64,000 nt of DNA from Streptomyces sp. TS71-3 (GTDB taxonomy: Bacteria; Actinomycetota; Actinomycetes; Streptomycetales; Streptomycetaceae), in NCBI RefSeq assembly GCF_018327685.1, contig NZ_BNEL01000001.1, positions 4,588,001 through 4,652,000 of the forward strand. The letters run 5' to 3'. The notes beneath the pieces were generated by a model that was given only the letters and a program-made list of their open reading frames with translations, was not told the DNA's origin and ran no database searches. The position numbers and the translations under genes were made by a program. Positions within the stretch are counted from its first letter, which is position 1. Every line of letters starts with the position of its first letter. This document shows, in pieces, positions 1 to 11,788 of this stretch.

Positions 1-786
1 ACCGCTCCGTTGACTCCTCCGCCGCATCATCAGCCCGCGCACGACCCGGGGCCCGGCTTCCCCGCCGCTCCGGCAGGTGGGCACGTGCCCCTCGCGCCGT
101 ACGGAGAGGACGGTCCCGACATGAAGACCGAAGTGCGGCAGGCGGCCGTGACCACGGTCGTGCTGGCGGTGTGCGGGGTCCTCCTCGGGCTGCTGTGGGT
201 GTGGCTCGCGCCGCACGTGCCGCTGATAGCCGACGCCCAGGCGGTCTACCTCAAGGACAGCGAGGGCGAGCAGGCCGTGGGCGTGGACGGCGTCTTCACG
301 CTGCTCGCGATCGGCTTCGGCGTGCTGAGCGCACCTGCCGTCTTCCTGGCCCGCCGCCACGGCGGTGTCCCCGTGGTCGTCGCGCTCGCCCTCGGCGGGC
401 TGCTCGGCGGGCTGATCGCATGGCGGCTCGGGATCTGGCTGGGACCGGCCCAGGACGTCACCGCACACGCCCGGCAGGTCGGCAAGGGCGTCACCTTCGA
501 CGCCCCGCTGGAGCTGAAGGCGAAGGGCGCGCTGCTGGCCTGGCCGGTGGCCGCCATACTCGTCCACCTCGCCCTGACGGCCCTCTTCGGCCCCCGCGAC
601 CCCGAGGAGGAGACCGGGGGCCCGTACCCGGGCGAGTCCGGGGGGCCGTACAAGGGCGAGTCCGAAAACACGTACCCGGGGGAGTCCGCCGGGCCGTACC
701 CGGGCGAGCCGGGAGGCCCGTACCCGGGACAGTCCCAAGGCCCCTACCCGGGGCAGCCCGGGAGCCCCCACCCGCACGGGAGCTGA
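1..786 (+). CDS. DUF2567-type membrane protein with PYPG repeat tail (5' end at window edge)
   Basis: The reading frame is open to the first base of the window, so the start is probably just upstream; an internal ATG at 121 would give 221 residues. A proline/histidine-rich N-terminus is followed by three to four hydrophobic segments (codons near 150-230, 300-345, 370-440 and 520-590), as in the Streptomyces DUF2567 family of unknown function. The C-terminus carries about six copies of a PYPGES/PYPGQS-like unit rich in G, P, Y and E, which would form a disordered cytoplasmic or surface tail. No catalytic motif is visible. The convergent neighbour is the YbaK deacylase. The family assignment is from memory of the sequence pattern; the function is unknown. 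Confidence 0.7.
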   Translation, partial: TAPLTPPPHHQPAHDPGPGFPAAPAGGHVPLAPYGEDGPDMKTEVRQAAVTTVVLAVCGVLLGLLWVWLAPHVPLIADAQAVYLKDSEGEQAVGVDGVFTLLAIGFGVLSAPAVFLARRHGGVPVVVALALGGLLGGLIAWRLGIWLGPAQDVTAHARQVGKGVTFDAPLELKAKGALLAWPVAAILVHLALTALFGPRDPEEETGGPYPGESGGPYKGESENTYPGESAGPYPGEPGGPYPGQSQGPYPGQPGSPHPHGS

Positions 787-1020
787 ACCGGGCGGTCGCC
801 GAGGCGTCCTGCCCGGCCGGTCGCCGAGCCGAGGCGTCCCGCCGGCCCGTAGCCGAGGCGCCCTGGCCGATCCCCGCCCCGGGGCGGCTTGGCTGCCGCG
901 CCACGCCCCATCGCGCTCTCAAGACGCCCGTCGTACTCTCAAGGCACCAATCGCCCCCTTCAAGGCGCCGGTCGCCTTCAGGACCCCGGAGCAGACCGGC
1001 CGCCCACCCCGGTGCGGCCG

Positions 1021-1530
1021 TCAGCTCCTGCTGATCGGCGCCACCACCGCGTCCGTCAGTGCCGTGAGCGTCTCGGGGGCGAGCTCCACCTCCAGGCCGC
1101 GGCGGCCCGCCGAGACGCAGATGGTGGCGTGGCCCGCAGCCGACGCGTCCAGCACCGTGGGCAGCTTCCTGCGCTGGCCGAGCGGCGAGATTCCGCCGCG
1201 CACGTAGCCCGTGGTGCGCTCCGCGGCGGCCGGGTCGGCCATGGCGGCCCGCTTGCCGCCCACCGCGGCGGCCAGGGCCTTGAGGTCGAGGGAGCCCGAG
1301 ACCGGCACGACGGCGACGGTGAGCGCGCCGTCCACGTCCGCCACGAGGGTCTTGAACACCCGCTCGGGCGCCACCCCCATCGCCTCGGCCGCCTCCTCGC
1401 CGTACGAGGGGTGCGCCGGGTCGTGCTCGTAGGAGTGCAGCGTGAAGCCGGCCCCCGCCGCGGTGAGCGCGACCGTCGCGGGCGTGCCGCCCGCCTGCTG
1501 CCTCTGTGCTTTCTGCGCCTTCTTCGCCAT
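1021..1530 (-). CDS. ybaK: Cys-tRNA(Pro)/aminoacyl-tRNA deacylase, YbaK/EbsC family
   Basis: The 169-residue protein matches the single-domain YbaK family, cytoplasmic trans-editing enzymes that hydrolyse Cys-tRNA(Pro) mis-charged by prolyl-tRNA synthetase. After a basic Lys/Gln/Ala N-terminus (MAKKAQKAQRQ) come the family landmarks: a GVAPERVFKTLV segment near residues 52-63 carrying the conserved lysine, a central DLKALAAAVGGKRAAMAD stretch, and a GYVRGGISPLGQRRKLP segment near 107-123 typical of YbaK. Length is normal for the family. The start is ATG at 1530. It is followed on the same strand by no close partner. The fold and role are well established for the family; the precise substrate here is inferred. 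Confidence 0.88.
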   Translation of the reverse strand: MAKKAQKAQRQQAGGTPATVALTAAGAGFTLHSYEHDPAHPSYGEEAAEAMGVAPERVFKTLVADVDGALTVAVVPVSGSLDLKALAAAVGGKRAAMADPAAAERTTGYVRGGISPLGQRRKLPTVLDASAAGHATICVSAGRRGLEVELAPETLTALTDAVVAPISRS

Positions 1531-1624
1531 CGTTCCTTCCGGGACGTCTGCGGGTCCTGGGCCCCCTCCCGGGCGCCGGCGTCCCCGCGGGACCGCGCGG
1601 TGCGTGCGATCGGCCGGCCGCGGG

Positions 1625-2365
1625 TCAGTTGAGACTGGTGGGGCCGCGGGTCAGTTCGATCGCGGGCAGCGACGGCAGGGAGCGGATCACCGCGCTCTCG
1701 GTGCGCAGCAGCCGCAGCTCGTCGCGGAGCCGCGACGCGGTGTCGGGGGCCTGCAGCAGCCGCTGCTTGGTGGGGGTGTCGAGTACCGCGGCCGCGGCAA
1801 CCAGGTACGACACGACGGACGGCTCGTCCGGCAGCTCGGCGTCCGTGGACAGCGACCGCTCCCGCGCCCCTGCCAGGCGCTTCTGGTACGCCCTGAAGGC
1901 CCGCAGCACCCCTTCGGCCAGCGCCCCCGCCTCGTCGCCGGGCTCCTCGGGCAGCTCCTGGAGCTCGGCGGTCAGGAACGCACCGGAGGAGTCCAACGAC
2001 TTCAGCCGGACGCGGGTCGTGCCGGTGGCCAGCACCTCGAAGCCGCCGTCGGCGCGCTCCCTGATGGTGGCCGCGTCCGCGATGCAGCCCACCGCGTGGA
2101 AGGCCTTCATCGGGTCGCTGCCGAAGCCCGCCGAGGGGCCGCGCTCCGGGACCGCCGTCTGGTCGGGCAGGCCCGGGGAACTGGGTGCCACCTCGTGCCC
2201 GTCCCGGATCGCGACCACCGCGAATCTGCGGGACTCGTCGTCGGGCGTCTTGAGCAGTTCGCGCATCATGGCGCGGTAGCGCTCCTCGAAGATGTTCAGG
2301 GGCAGTACGAGACCCGGGAACAGCACCGAGTTCAGCGGGAAGAGCGGCAGCCGGACGGTCGTCAC
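1625..2365 (-). CDS. LON-domain (substrate-binding) protein without protease domain
   Basis: Starts at GTG 2365 with VTTVRLPLFPLNSVLFPG, the classic opening of the Lon N-terminal substrate-binding domain, and continues with LNIFEERYRAMM and a C-terminal helical region, giving 246 residues. There is no AAA+ module and no Ser-Lys protease domain, so it is one of the short stand-alone LON-domain proteins (Pfam LON_substr_bdg) common in actinobacteria, whose partner is unknown. The frame stays open upstream of the GTG, but upstream codons have no LON similarity, so the shorter start is preferred. It lies 94 nt downstream of ybaK's start on the same strand, which would allow co-transcription into ybaK. 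Confidence 0.85.
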   Translation of the reverse strand: MTTVRLPLFPLNSVLFPGLVLPLNIFEERYRAMMRELLKTPDDESRRFAVVAIRDGHEVAPSSPGLPDQTAVPERGPSAGFGSDPMKAFHAVGCIADAATIRERADGGFEVLATGTTRVRLKSLDSSGAFLTAELQELPEEPGDEAGALAEGVLRAFRAYQKRLAGARERSLSTDAELPDEPSVVSYLVAAAAVLDTPTKQRLLQAPDTASRLRDELRLLRTESAVIRSLPSLPAIELTRGPTSLN

Positions 2366-2585
2366 GAGCCGCAAGCCTAATGGGCCGTGGCGCCGGGGCG
2401 CGCGGTGTCCGTCCAGCGAGCGGTCTCGCGGCGTCGTGCACCGGCCCGCGCGGGCACCGGTTGCGGCCCGTCCGTGCGCCCCCGCGCGCTCAGCCTGGCC
2501 CCTGATGCCCCACACCCCGCGCTCGGCACGCCGCACCCCGCGCCCCACACCCCGCGCACCCCGTCCGCGCGCCGCCGCCCGGCCC

Positions 2586-4172
2586 TCACCCGCGCCGCAG
2601 GAGCCTCGTGGCGCCCGCCGCCACCGATGTCGCCAGGATCCAGCCGAGCGAGATGACGGCCGCCGCCACCCACTGCCAGCCCCCCTGCATCTTCCAGTAG
2701 CCCTCCTGGCCGAGGTCGATGACCGGGACGAGGAGGTCCAGCGCGAACAGCGGGGCGTTCCAGTCCGGATGCTCGCCCGGCTTGATCGGAGGGTGCGAGG
2801 CGTGCGAGAAGGCGATGGTCGAGGCCGCCCAGAGCACCGCCATCCACAGCGCCGCACGGCCCGGCTTGTAGCCGTAGGCGACCGTGAAGTCCTGCGCGTA
2901 GCCCCACAGCTTCGCCGCGAGCGGCAGGGTCTCACGGCGCCTGCGCTGCTTGGCGAGCAGCACCGCGCGGGCGTCGGCGTCCTCACCCGAGCTGCGCAGT
3001 ACCGTCGCCAGCCTCTCGTACGGCTCGGGGTTGTACTCGGGCGTGGCGGCGGCCAGCCACTCCAGGCGCAGCGCCAGCGGGAAGTAGCCCCGCGGCACCA
3101 GGCTCTCGTAGCTGAAGCCGCCCATGGACAGGCCGCCGGCCCGCGGCCAGCTCGCCGACTTGTCGACGAGGGTGACGATCCGCGCACCCGACAGCACCAC
3201 CCGGCCGCGCGCCGGCCGCTCGCCCAGGAAGCGCAGCTCCGGCGTCTGGACGCGGCGCAGCGACAGCTCCTGGTCGTTCTCCAGGGCGAAGCGCGCCTGC
3301 TCCATGTCGATCGCGTCGCCGAACCGGCCGTCGTCCAGCCGGATGCCGCCGACGCACTCGAACCGCTGCACGCGGGTGCCGCGTGCCGGTGTGGCGCCGC
3401 TGGTGAGCACCGGGTCGGAGACGCTCGCGGGGGTCAGGTACAGCGAGCGCTCCACGGTGAGCTGGGGGGCGTTCAGCGCCCGGTTGCCGTGCGGATGGGA
3501 CAGCAGGCTGCCGCGCAGGCTCAGCGACACGCCGACCTGGGCGCCGCGCAGGCTCAGCTCGCCGTGCGACTCCAGCAGCTCGGCCTGGAGGTCCTGGCCG
3601 ACCGTCAGGCCGTCGCCGTTGATCGCCCGGTTGCGCCGGTCGCGGTAGACGACGGCCTGGTTGAGCAGCAGGTCCGTGCCGATGTGCGCGTCGGTGAGCC
3701 GGATGCCGTGCTCCACGCGGCAGCGGGCCAGGTGCAGGTCGCCCTCGGTGTGCAGGCGGGCCGCCTCCAGGCGGGGTATGGAGCAGTCCAGCATCCGCAG
3801 TGTGGTCAGCCGCGTCTCCGGCAGCAGCACCTCCTTCTCGAAGCGGCACGCCTGGAACTCCACGTACGGCATGACGAGGCCGCCCGCCAGATCGAACTGC
3901 CCCGTGATCTGTGCCCCGAGCAGCTTCAGCGACGACACCCTGCCGGGCAGCGCCGGCGGCCCGTCCAGCAGCAGCCAGGCCACGATGCGGGCCCGTACGC
4001 TCCGCTCGGGGCCCCAGGGGTGCCCGCCGTGCGGATCGTCGACCTCCGCGTCACCGCTCCGCAGGTCGTAGACGCTGCCGTTGCGGAAGGCCTGCCACAT
4101 GCCCGCTTCGGCGCTGGTCAGCCCGTCCGGCAGTTCCCCGGTCAAGGTGGTGCCGTCGACCACGTCTGTCAT
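2586..4172 (-). CDS. Large beta-helix-like protein with C-terminal membrane segments ('membrane-associated oxidoreductase')
   Basis: A 528-residue protein. Residues about 75-370 form a series of short repeated strands of the type 'L-x-G-A-x-V-x-x-x-L-x-L-x-G' (for example ELSLRGAQVGVSLSLRGS), reminiscent of pentapeptide/right-handed beta-helix proteins. The C-terminal third has an LRLEWLAAATPEYNPEPYERLA motif and a basic RRRR segment, then two hydrophobic segments (near 445-465 and 500-522) that should anchor it in the membrane. Streptomyces homologues are often annotated 'membrane-associated oxidoreductase', but no nucleotide-binding motif, flavin site or Cys cluster is visible, so that name is unsupported. 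It is divergent from hisD, with 375 nt between them. Confidence 0.75.
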   Translation of the reverse strand: MTDVVDGTTLTGELPDGLTSAEAGMWQAFRNGSVYDLRSGDAEVDDPHGGHPWGPERSVRARIVAWLLLDGPPALPGRVSSLKLLGAQITGQFDLAGGLVMPYVEFQACRFEKEVLLPETRLTTLRMLDCSIPRLEAARLHTEGDLHLARCRVEHGIRLTDAHIGTDLLLNQAVVYRDRRNRAINGDGLTVGQDLQAELLESHGELSLRGAQVGVSLSLRGSLLSHPHGNRALNAPQLTVERSLYLTPASVSDPVLTSGATPARGTRVQRFECVGGIRLDDGRFGDAIDMEQARFALENDQELSLRRVQTPELRFLGERPARGRVVLSGARIVTLVDKSASWPRAGGLSMGGFSYESLVPRGYFPLALRLEWLAAATPEYNPEPYERLATVLRSSGEDADARAVLLAKQRRRRETLPLAAKLWGYAQDFTVAYGYKPGRAALWMAVLWAASTIAFSHASHPPIKPGEHPDWNAPLFALDLLVPVIDLGQEGYWKMQGGWQWVAAAVISLGWILATSVAAGATRLLRRG

Positions 4173-4547
4173 TCCTTCCCCGTCCTCTTCCCCGTCCCGG
4201 CACCGGGTGCGGCTCGCTGCCCCCGGTGCGGTCCGGGGCCGCCGGCGCGTGTGGCCCGGACCGCATGGTGCCGTGGGCGCGCCGGCCCCGGTCCCCGCCG
4301 GCGTCCCCGGTGCGTGGCCCCCTGGGCGCCGTGTGCGCCGCGCGGGTCACTCTTCCGTATACGCGCCGTTACTACTAGGCGGTTTCGTACGAAGGTGATG
4401 CCCGTTCGGTAACGGCCTGAAAGCCCCTGGTGACGCCCGGTTGTGCCGGAGAAGCGGCCTCTGCCGGACCGGGAGCGGCGGCGTCCGGTGTATCACTGAG
4501 TGATACGGGCGTCCGGGCGGTCTCCCAGGTCTGCGAGAATTGACCTT
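4173..4547. promoter_or_regulatory. Divergent promoter region before hisD with operator-like palindrome
   Basis: This gene-free stretch separates the minus-strand membrane protein from hisD. It holds the perfect palindrome TTCGTACGAA at 4384-4393 and a 17-nt palindrome GTATCACTGAGTGATAC at 4490-4506 (8-bp arms around one G). Close to hisD, a -10-like GAGAAT at 4535-4540 sits 7 nt before the GTG at 4548, and no Shine-Dalgarno sequence precedes that GTG. I infer a leaderless hisD transcript with an operator about 45 bp upstream of the start. I do not recognise the regulator from the half-sites. Confidence 0.45.
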
Positions 4548-7674
<3,127 letters not shown>

Positions 7675-7676
7675 CC

Positions 7677-7841
7677 ATGAACGTACCCTCCACGGCCCTC
7701 ATCCTCATCGGGCTGTTCCTCGTCGGCGGCATCATCTCCTTCGTGCGGCAGAAGATGCCGCGCGGCCTGATCATGCTGCTCTCCCTCGGCGCCGGGCTGT
7801 GCCTGGTCGCCGGGGTGATGCGACTGGCGGTGTGGAGTTGA
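7677..7841 (+). CDS. Small two-helix membrane protein inside the his operon
   Basis: A 54-residue ORF starting at ATG 7677, two bases after the hisB stop, and ending 10 nt inside hisH. It is almost entirely two hydrophobic helices (residues about 6-20 and 29-50) joined by a basic FVRQKMPRG loop. This small protein sits at the same place in the his operon of other streptomycetes, to my recollection; no function is known. Tight packing argues that it is translated. Confidence 0.75.
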   Translation: MNVPSTALILIGLFLVGGIISFVRQKMPRGLIMLLSLGAGLCLVAGVMRLAVWS

Positions 7842-8488
7842 GCCCTGGCACGTCCCCCAAGCGGGTCGTCGTCTTCGACTACGGCTTCGGGAACGTCCGC
7901 TCCGCGGAGCGCGCCGTCGCCCGGGCCGGGGCGGAGGTCGAGATCACCCGCGACTACCGGGCGGCCATGGAGGCCGACGGCCTGCTGGTGCCCGGGGTGG
8001 GTGCCTTCGCCGCCTGCATGAAGGGGCTGAAGGAGGCCCGCGGCGACTGGATCGTCGACCGCCGGCTGTCCGGAGGGCGGCCCGTGATGGGGATCTGCGT
8101 CGGCATGCAGATCCTGTTCGCGAGCGGCATCGAGCACGGCGTGCAGAGCGACGGCCTCGCCGAGTGGCCCGGCACCGTCGAACCGCTGGAGGCCGACGTC
8201 GTCCCCCACATGGGCTGGAACACCGTGGAGCCGCCGGCCGACTCCGAGCTGTTCGCGGGCGTCGACCCCGGCGCCCGGTTCTACTTCGTGCACTCCTACG
8301 CCGTCCGGAACTGGACCATGGAGGTCACGAACCCCGCCATACGCCCGCCCAAGGTCACCTGGTCGACGCACGGCGCCCCGTTCGTGTCCGCCGTCGAGAA
8401 CGGCGCGCTGTGGGGCACCCAGTTCCACCCCGAGAAGTCCGGCGACGCCGGAGCTCAGCTCCTCACCAACTGGATCGAGACCCTGTGA
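7832..8488 (+). CDS. hisH: Imidazole glycerol phosphate synthase, glutaminase subunit
   Basis: A 218-residue class I glutamine amidotransferase that supplies ammonia to HisF. The N-terminus reads [17 protein letters not shown]. The nucleophile Cys is in [14 protein letters not shown] sequence ([13 protein letters not shown]), and the His/Glu of the triad are in [12 protein letters not shown] near the C-terminus. I chose GTG 7832 (VELSPGTSP) because it matches the usual Streptomyces N-terminus; TTG 7838 is an alternative. It overlaps the small membrane protein by 10 nt. Its partner hisF lies three genes downstream in the same operon. Confidence 0.94.
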   Translation: MELSPGTSPKRVVVFDYGFGNVRSAERAVARAGAEVEITRDYRAAMEADGLLVPGVGAFAACMKGLKEARGDWIVDRRLSGGRPVMGICVGMQILFASGIEHGVQSDGLAEWPGTVEPLEADVVPHMGWNTVEPPADSELFAGVDPGARFYFVHSYAVRNWTMEVTNPAIRPPKVTWSTHGAPFVSAVENGALWGTQFHPEKSGDAGAQLLTNWIETL

Positions 8489-8490
8489 CC

Positions 8491-9237
8491 ATGGCCGACA
8501 CCCGCACGCTCGAACTCCTGCCCGCCGTCGACGTCCGAGACGGCCAGGCCGTCCGCCTGGTGCACGGCGAGTCCGGTACGGAGACCTCCTACGGCTCCCC
8601 GATGGACGCCGCGCTCGCCTGGCAGCGGGCCGGCGCCGAGTGGCTGCACGTCGTCGACCTGGACGCCGCCTTCGGGACCGGCGACAACCGCGCCCTGATC
8701 GCGGAGGTCACCCGTGCCATGGACATCAGGGTCGAGCTCTCCGGCGGCATCCGCGACGACGAGGGCCTCGCCGCCGCCCTCGCCACCGGCTGCACGCGGG
8801 TGAACCTCGGCACCGCCGCGCTGGAGACCCCCGAGTGGGTCGCCAAGGTCATCGCCGAGCACGGCGACAGGATCGCGGTGGGCCTCGACGTACGCGGCAC
8901 GACCCTGCGCGGCCGCGGCTGGACCCGCGACGGCGGCGACCTCTACGAGACCCTGGAGCGGCTGAACGCCGAGGGCTGCGCCCGGTACGTCGTCACCGAC
9001 ATCGCCAAGGACGGCACCCTCCAGGGCCCCAACCTGGACCTCCTGCGCTCCGTCTGCGCCGCGACCGACCGCCCCGTGGTGGCCTCCGGCGGCGTGTCCT
9101 CCCTGGCCGACCTGCGGGCCATCGCCGCGCTGGTGCCGGACGGCGTGGAGGGCGCCATCGTCGGCAAGGCCCTGTACGCCAAGGCGTTCACCCTTGAGGA
9201 GGCGCTGGCGGCCACCCGGGAGACGGTGGAGCCATGA
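8491..9237 (+). CDS. priA: Phosphoribosyl isomerase A, bifunctional HisA/TrpF
   Basis: A 248-residue TIM-barrel protein. In actinomycetes that lack trpF this enzyme isomerises both ProFAR (histidine) and PRA (tryptophan). The two catalytic aspartates are visible in [19 protein letters not shown] near residue 14 and [12 protein letters not shown] near residue 172, with phosphate-binding ELSGGIRDD and VASGGVSSL loops. No trpF is present among the nearby trp genes, which fits the dual role. ATG 8491 is used; GTG 8485, overlapping the hisH stop, is possible. The stop overlaps the next gene (ATGA). Confidence 0.93.
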   Translation: MADTRTLELLPAVDVRDGQAVRLVHGESGTETSYGSPMDAALAWQRAGAEWLHVVDLDAAFGTGDNRALIAEVTRAMDIRVELSGGIRDDEGLAAALATGCTRVNLGTAALETPEWVAKVIAEHGDRIAVGLDVRGTTLRGRGWTRDGGDLYETLERLNAEGCARYVVTDIAKDGTLQGPNLDLLRSVCAATDRPVVASGGVSSLADLRAIAALVPDGVEGAIVGKALYAKAFTLEEALAATRETVEP

Positions 9238-9851
9238 CGCCGGCCGTGCGGCGCGTGCGGAGCGGGTCGCCCTGGGAGGAGAGCATCGGCTGCGCCCAGG
9301 CCGTGGTGGCGGGCGACCGGGTCCTCGTCGGCGGCACGACCGCCTTCAAGGGCGCCGTGCTCTTCGGCGAGGGCGACCCCTACGAGCAGGCCAGAGTGGC
9401 CTTCGCGGGCGCCCTCGAAGCCATCGGTACGGTCGGCCTCGGCGCCGACTCGGTCGTCCGCACCCGCATCTACCTCGCCCACGCCCGGGACATCGAGGAG
9501 GTGGGCCGCGCCCACCGGGAGGTCTTCGACTCGGTACGGCCCGTCGCGACCCTGGTGGTCGTCTCCGGCTTCGCCGATCCGCGCATACTGGTCGAGGTGG
9601 AGCTGGAGGCCGTGCTGAGCGCGGCGGTGCGGACGGGGGAGCGGACGGTGGAGCAGCCCCCGCCGCCGTCGGATCCCGCGGCGGAGCAGGGAGCCTCGGC
9701 GGAGCACGGGGCCTCGCGCCCGGCGCCGGGGGCCGCGTCCGGGGGCCCGGCGGCCGGAGCGGGACCTTCGAAGCCCTCGGCGGAACTCCGAGGAGAGCCA
9801 GCGGAACCCCGCGGAGAATCAGCGGAACCCGGAGGAGAAAGCGCACGATGA
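9234..9851 (+). CDS. RidA/YjgF-family protein with long low-complexity tail, inside his operon
   Basis: Residues 1-130 form a RidA-like domain ([19 protein letters not shown], then [22 protein letters not shown], then [23 protein letters not shown]). RidA enzymes deaminate reactive enamine/imine intermediates. The arginine that binds the substrate carboxylate in true RidA (in an IRT/VRTRIYL context) appears in [15 protein letters not shown]. The remaining about 75 residues are an unusual Pro/Ala/Gly/Glu-rich tail ending in three 7-residue units encoded by 21-bp repeats. Overlaps priA by 4 nt and hisF by 4 nt, so it is embedded in the his operon. The specific substrate is unknown. Confidence 0.85.
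   Translation: MTPAVRRVRSGSPWEESIGCAQAVVAGDRVLVGGTTAFKGAVLFGEGDPYEQARVAFAGALEAIGTVGLGADSVVRTRIYLAHARDIEEVGRAHREVFDSVRPVATLVVVSGFADPRILVEVELEAVLSAAVRTGERTVEQPPPPSDPAAEQGASAEHGASRPAPGAASGGPAAGAGPSKPSAELRGEPAEPRGESAEPGGESAR
9780..9842 (+). repeat. Three 21-bp direct repeats ending at the hisF ribosome binding site
   Basis: Three imperfect 21-bp units (9780-9800, 9801-9821, 9822-9842), each beginning GCGGAAC and carrying a GAGGAGA/CGGAGAA purine tract, encode the end of the RidA-like tail. The last unit supplies GGAGGAG, the Shine-Dalgarno sequence of hisF. Confidence 0.75.
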
Positions 9852-10612
9852 GCCTGGCGGTCCGAGTCATCCCCTGCCTGGACGTGGACGGCGGCCGGGT
9901 GGTCAAGGGGGTCAACTTCCGCGACCTCCGCGACGCCGGCGACCCCGTGGAGATGGCCAAGGCGTACGACGCGGAAGGCGCCGACGAGCTGACCTTCCTG
10001 GACATCACGGCCTCGTCCGCGGGCCGCGAGACCACCTACGACGTGGTGCGCCGCACCGCGGAGCAGGTCTTCATCCCGCTCACCGTCGGCGGCGGCGTGC
10101 GCACCGCGGACGACGTGGACCGGCTGCTGCGCGCCGGGGCCGACAAGGTCGGCGTCAACACCGCGGCCATCGCCCGCCCCGAGCTGATCCGGGAGATCGC
10201 CGAGCGGTTCGGCCGCCAGGTGCTGGTGCTCTCGGTGGACGCCCGCCGCAGCGACGCCGCCGGCGGCAGCGGCTACGAGGTGACCACGCACGGCGGCCGC
10301 CAGGGCACCGGCATCGACGCCGTCGAGTGGGCACACCGCGCGGCCGACCTGGGCGCCGGCGAGATCCTGCTGAACTCCATGGACGCGGACGGCACCAAGG
10401 ACGGCTACGACCTGGAGATGATCGCCGCCGTCCGGGGGCACGTCACGGTCCCCGTCATCGCCTCCGGCGGCGCCGGCGCGCTCACCCACTTCCCGCCCGC
10501 CGTGACGGCCGGCGCGGACGCGGTCCTCGCCGCGTCCGTCTTCCACTTCGGCGACCTGCGGATACACGACGTGAAGCGGACGCTCAGGGACGCGGGGCGG
10601 GCGGTCCGGTAG
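9848..10612 (+). CDS. hisF: Imidazole glycerol phosphate synthase, cyclase subunit
   Basis: The 254-residue TIM barrel uses ammonia from HisH to turn PRFAR into imidazole glycerol phosphate and AICAR. The catalytic aspartates are in [16 protein letters not shown] near residue 11 and [15 protein letters not shown] near residue 135; phosphate loops [11 protein letters not shown] and IASGGAGAL are intact. The ATG at 9848 overlaps the preceding stop and is served by GGAGGAG about 10 nt upstream. It is the last gene of the his operon; the next gene is convergent. Confidence 0.96.
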   Translation: MSLAVRVIPCLDVDGGRVVKGVNFRDLRDAGDPVEMAKAYDAEGADELTFLDITASSAGRETTYDVVRRTAEQVFIPLTVGGGVRTADDVDRLLRAGADKVGVNTAAIARPELIREIAERFGRQVLVLSVDARRSDAAGGSGYEVTTHGGRQGTGIDAVEWAHRAADLGAGEILLNSMDADGTKDGYDLEMIAAVRGHVTVPVIASGGAGALTHFPPAVTAGADAVLAASVFHFGDLRIHDVKRTLRDAGRAVR

Positions 10613-10657
10613 GGCGGGGTCCGGTAGTACGGCCCGTACCGCCGGGGCAGCCGCGGG

Positions 10658-11626
10658 TCAGGAGGCGCCGCCCGCGCCGTCCCCCGCCGCGGCGGTGAGC
10701 TCGGCGACCAGCCGGGCGGTGACGGGCGTCGGCAGCCCCCGGCGGTCCGCCTCACGGAGCATGGCGCCGCCTATGGCGTCCAGTTCGAGGGGGCGGCCCG
10801 CCTCGGCGTCGCGCTGCATCGAGGTGCGCATGGTGTCCCGGGCGCCGTCCAGCAACCGGAGCATGGCGGCCACGTCGATCGTGGCGCCCAGTGCCGCGGC
10901 GACCGAGGCGTACTCCTCCATCACCGCCACCACCTCGTCGTGGTGGTCCGTGCGCAGGCCGCCCACCGGCACCGCGTAGCGCGTCGTGAGCAGCGCCATC
11001 GGGGCCAGGAACGACAGCTTCTCCCAGAGGATGGCGTCCTCGTCGCCGCCGTCGCGCACCCGCACCGTGAGCCCCGCTCCGGACAGCAGGGCGCCCAGCG
11101 CGGCCACCCGCTCCGCGGGCACCGTCCGGCTGGCCAGGTCGACGGCCGCGAACGGGCTGGAGTGCACGATCTGCCCGGGCGCGACCCGGGTCGACTCGAT
11201 GCGTATCGTGCCGGGCACGACCTGCTCGGCCGGGTAGCGCTCCCGCAGCACGGACACGTGCTCGAAGCCGTTGAGCAGCGGCACCACGAGACCCGCGCCC
11301 AGCGCCTCACGCGGCACCCGGTCGAGCGCGGCGACCAGCGCGGTCTCCTTCGGCGCCACCACGCACGCGTCGACGGCCTCGCGCAGCACGGTGTCCGCCT
11401 CGACGGCCACCGTGAACTCCCCGAACGTGTCGCTGCGCACGGCCAGCCCGTCCTTGCGCAACGCCGTCGCCGTCTCCTCGCCCGCCAGGCAGATCACCCG
11501 GTGCCCCGCCCGCGCCAGCACCCCGGCGAACAGCCCCCCGACACCCCCGGGACCGAGCACGGCCACCGTCCGCCCACCGCCCGCACCCGCGGCTCCGCCT
11601 GCCTGCATGTCTGCTGATCCGATCAT
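10658..11626 (-). CDS. Ketopantoate reductase-like (ApbA/PanE family) oxidoreductase
   Basis: A 322-residue protein with an N-terminal Rossmann fold, VAVLGPGGVGGLFAGVLARAGH (NADPH-binding GxGGxG-type), preceded by about 18 Gly/Ala-rich residues. It continues with VVAPKETALVAAL, a PLLNGFEHV segment carrying the conserved Asn, and ILWEKLSFLAPMALLT, where the lysine is the catalytic residue of ketopantoate reductases. The C-terminal helical domain ends in ELDAIGGAMLREADRRGLPTPVT, typical of ApbA_C. The family includes true PanE and many paralogues of unknown substrate, so pantoate synthesis is only a possibility. Convergent with hisF. Confidence 0.82.
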   Translation of the reverse strand: MIGSADMQAGGAAGAGGGRTVAVLGPGGVGGLFAGVLARAGHRVICLAGEETATALRKDGLAVRSDTFGEFTVAVEADTVLREAVDACVVAPKETALVAALDRVPREALGAGLVVPLLNGFEHVSVLRERYPAEQVVPGTIRIESTRVAPGQIVHSSPFAAVDLASRTVPAERVAALGALLSGAGLTVRVRDGGDEDAILWEKLSFLAPMALLTTRYAVPVGGLRTDHHDEVVAVMEEYASVAAALGATIDVAAMLRLLDGARDTMRTSMQRDAEAGRPLELDAIGGAMLREADRRGLPTPVTARLVAELTAAAGDGAGGAS

Positions 11627-11736
11627 GACAGCAGGGTGCCAGGGGGACCTGAGGCGGCCGCGGGCGGGGTGAGGGTGGGGTGGAGCAGGCTTGTTGCCCT
11701 GGGGCCCGGGGCTTGGGCCGGCGGGCCGACCCGCCC

Positions 11737-11781
11737 CACACGGAGGGCCGGCCCGTGTTCGGCGGGCCGGCCCTCCGTGTG
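11737..11781 (-). terminator. Strong terminator hairpin after the TIGR03085 gene
   Basis: A perfect 19-bp stem, with arms at 11737-11755 and 11763-11781 and a 7-nt loop, lies 8 nt beyond the stop of the minus-strand gene at 11789. The arms read CACACGGAGGGCCGGCCCG and its complement. There is no U-tract, as is common in Streptomyces. Confidence 0.85.
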
Positions 11782-11788
11782 GTGTCCG

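Noticed and set aside
171..1034. Long plus-strand frame rich in Arg/Pro
   Set aside because: Shadow of the DUF2567 gene in another frame; composition is typical of frameshifted high-G+C DNA.
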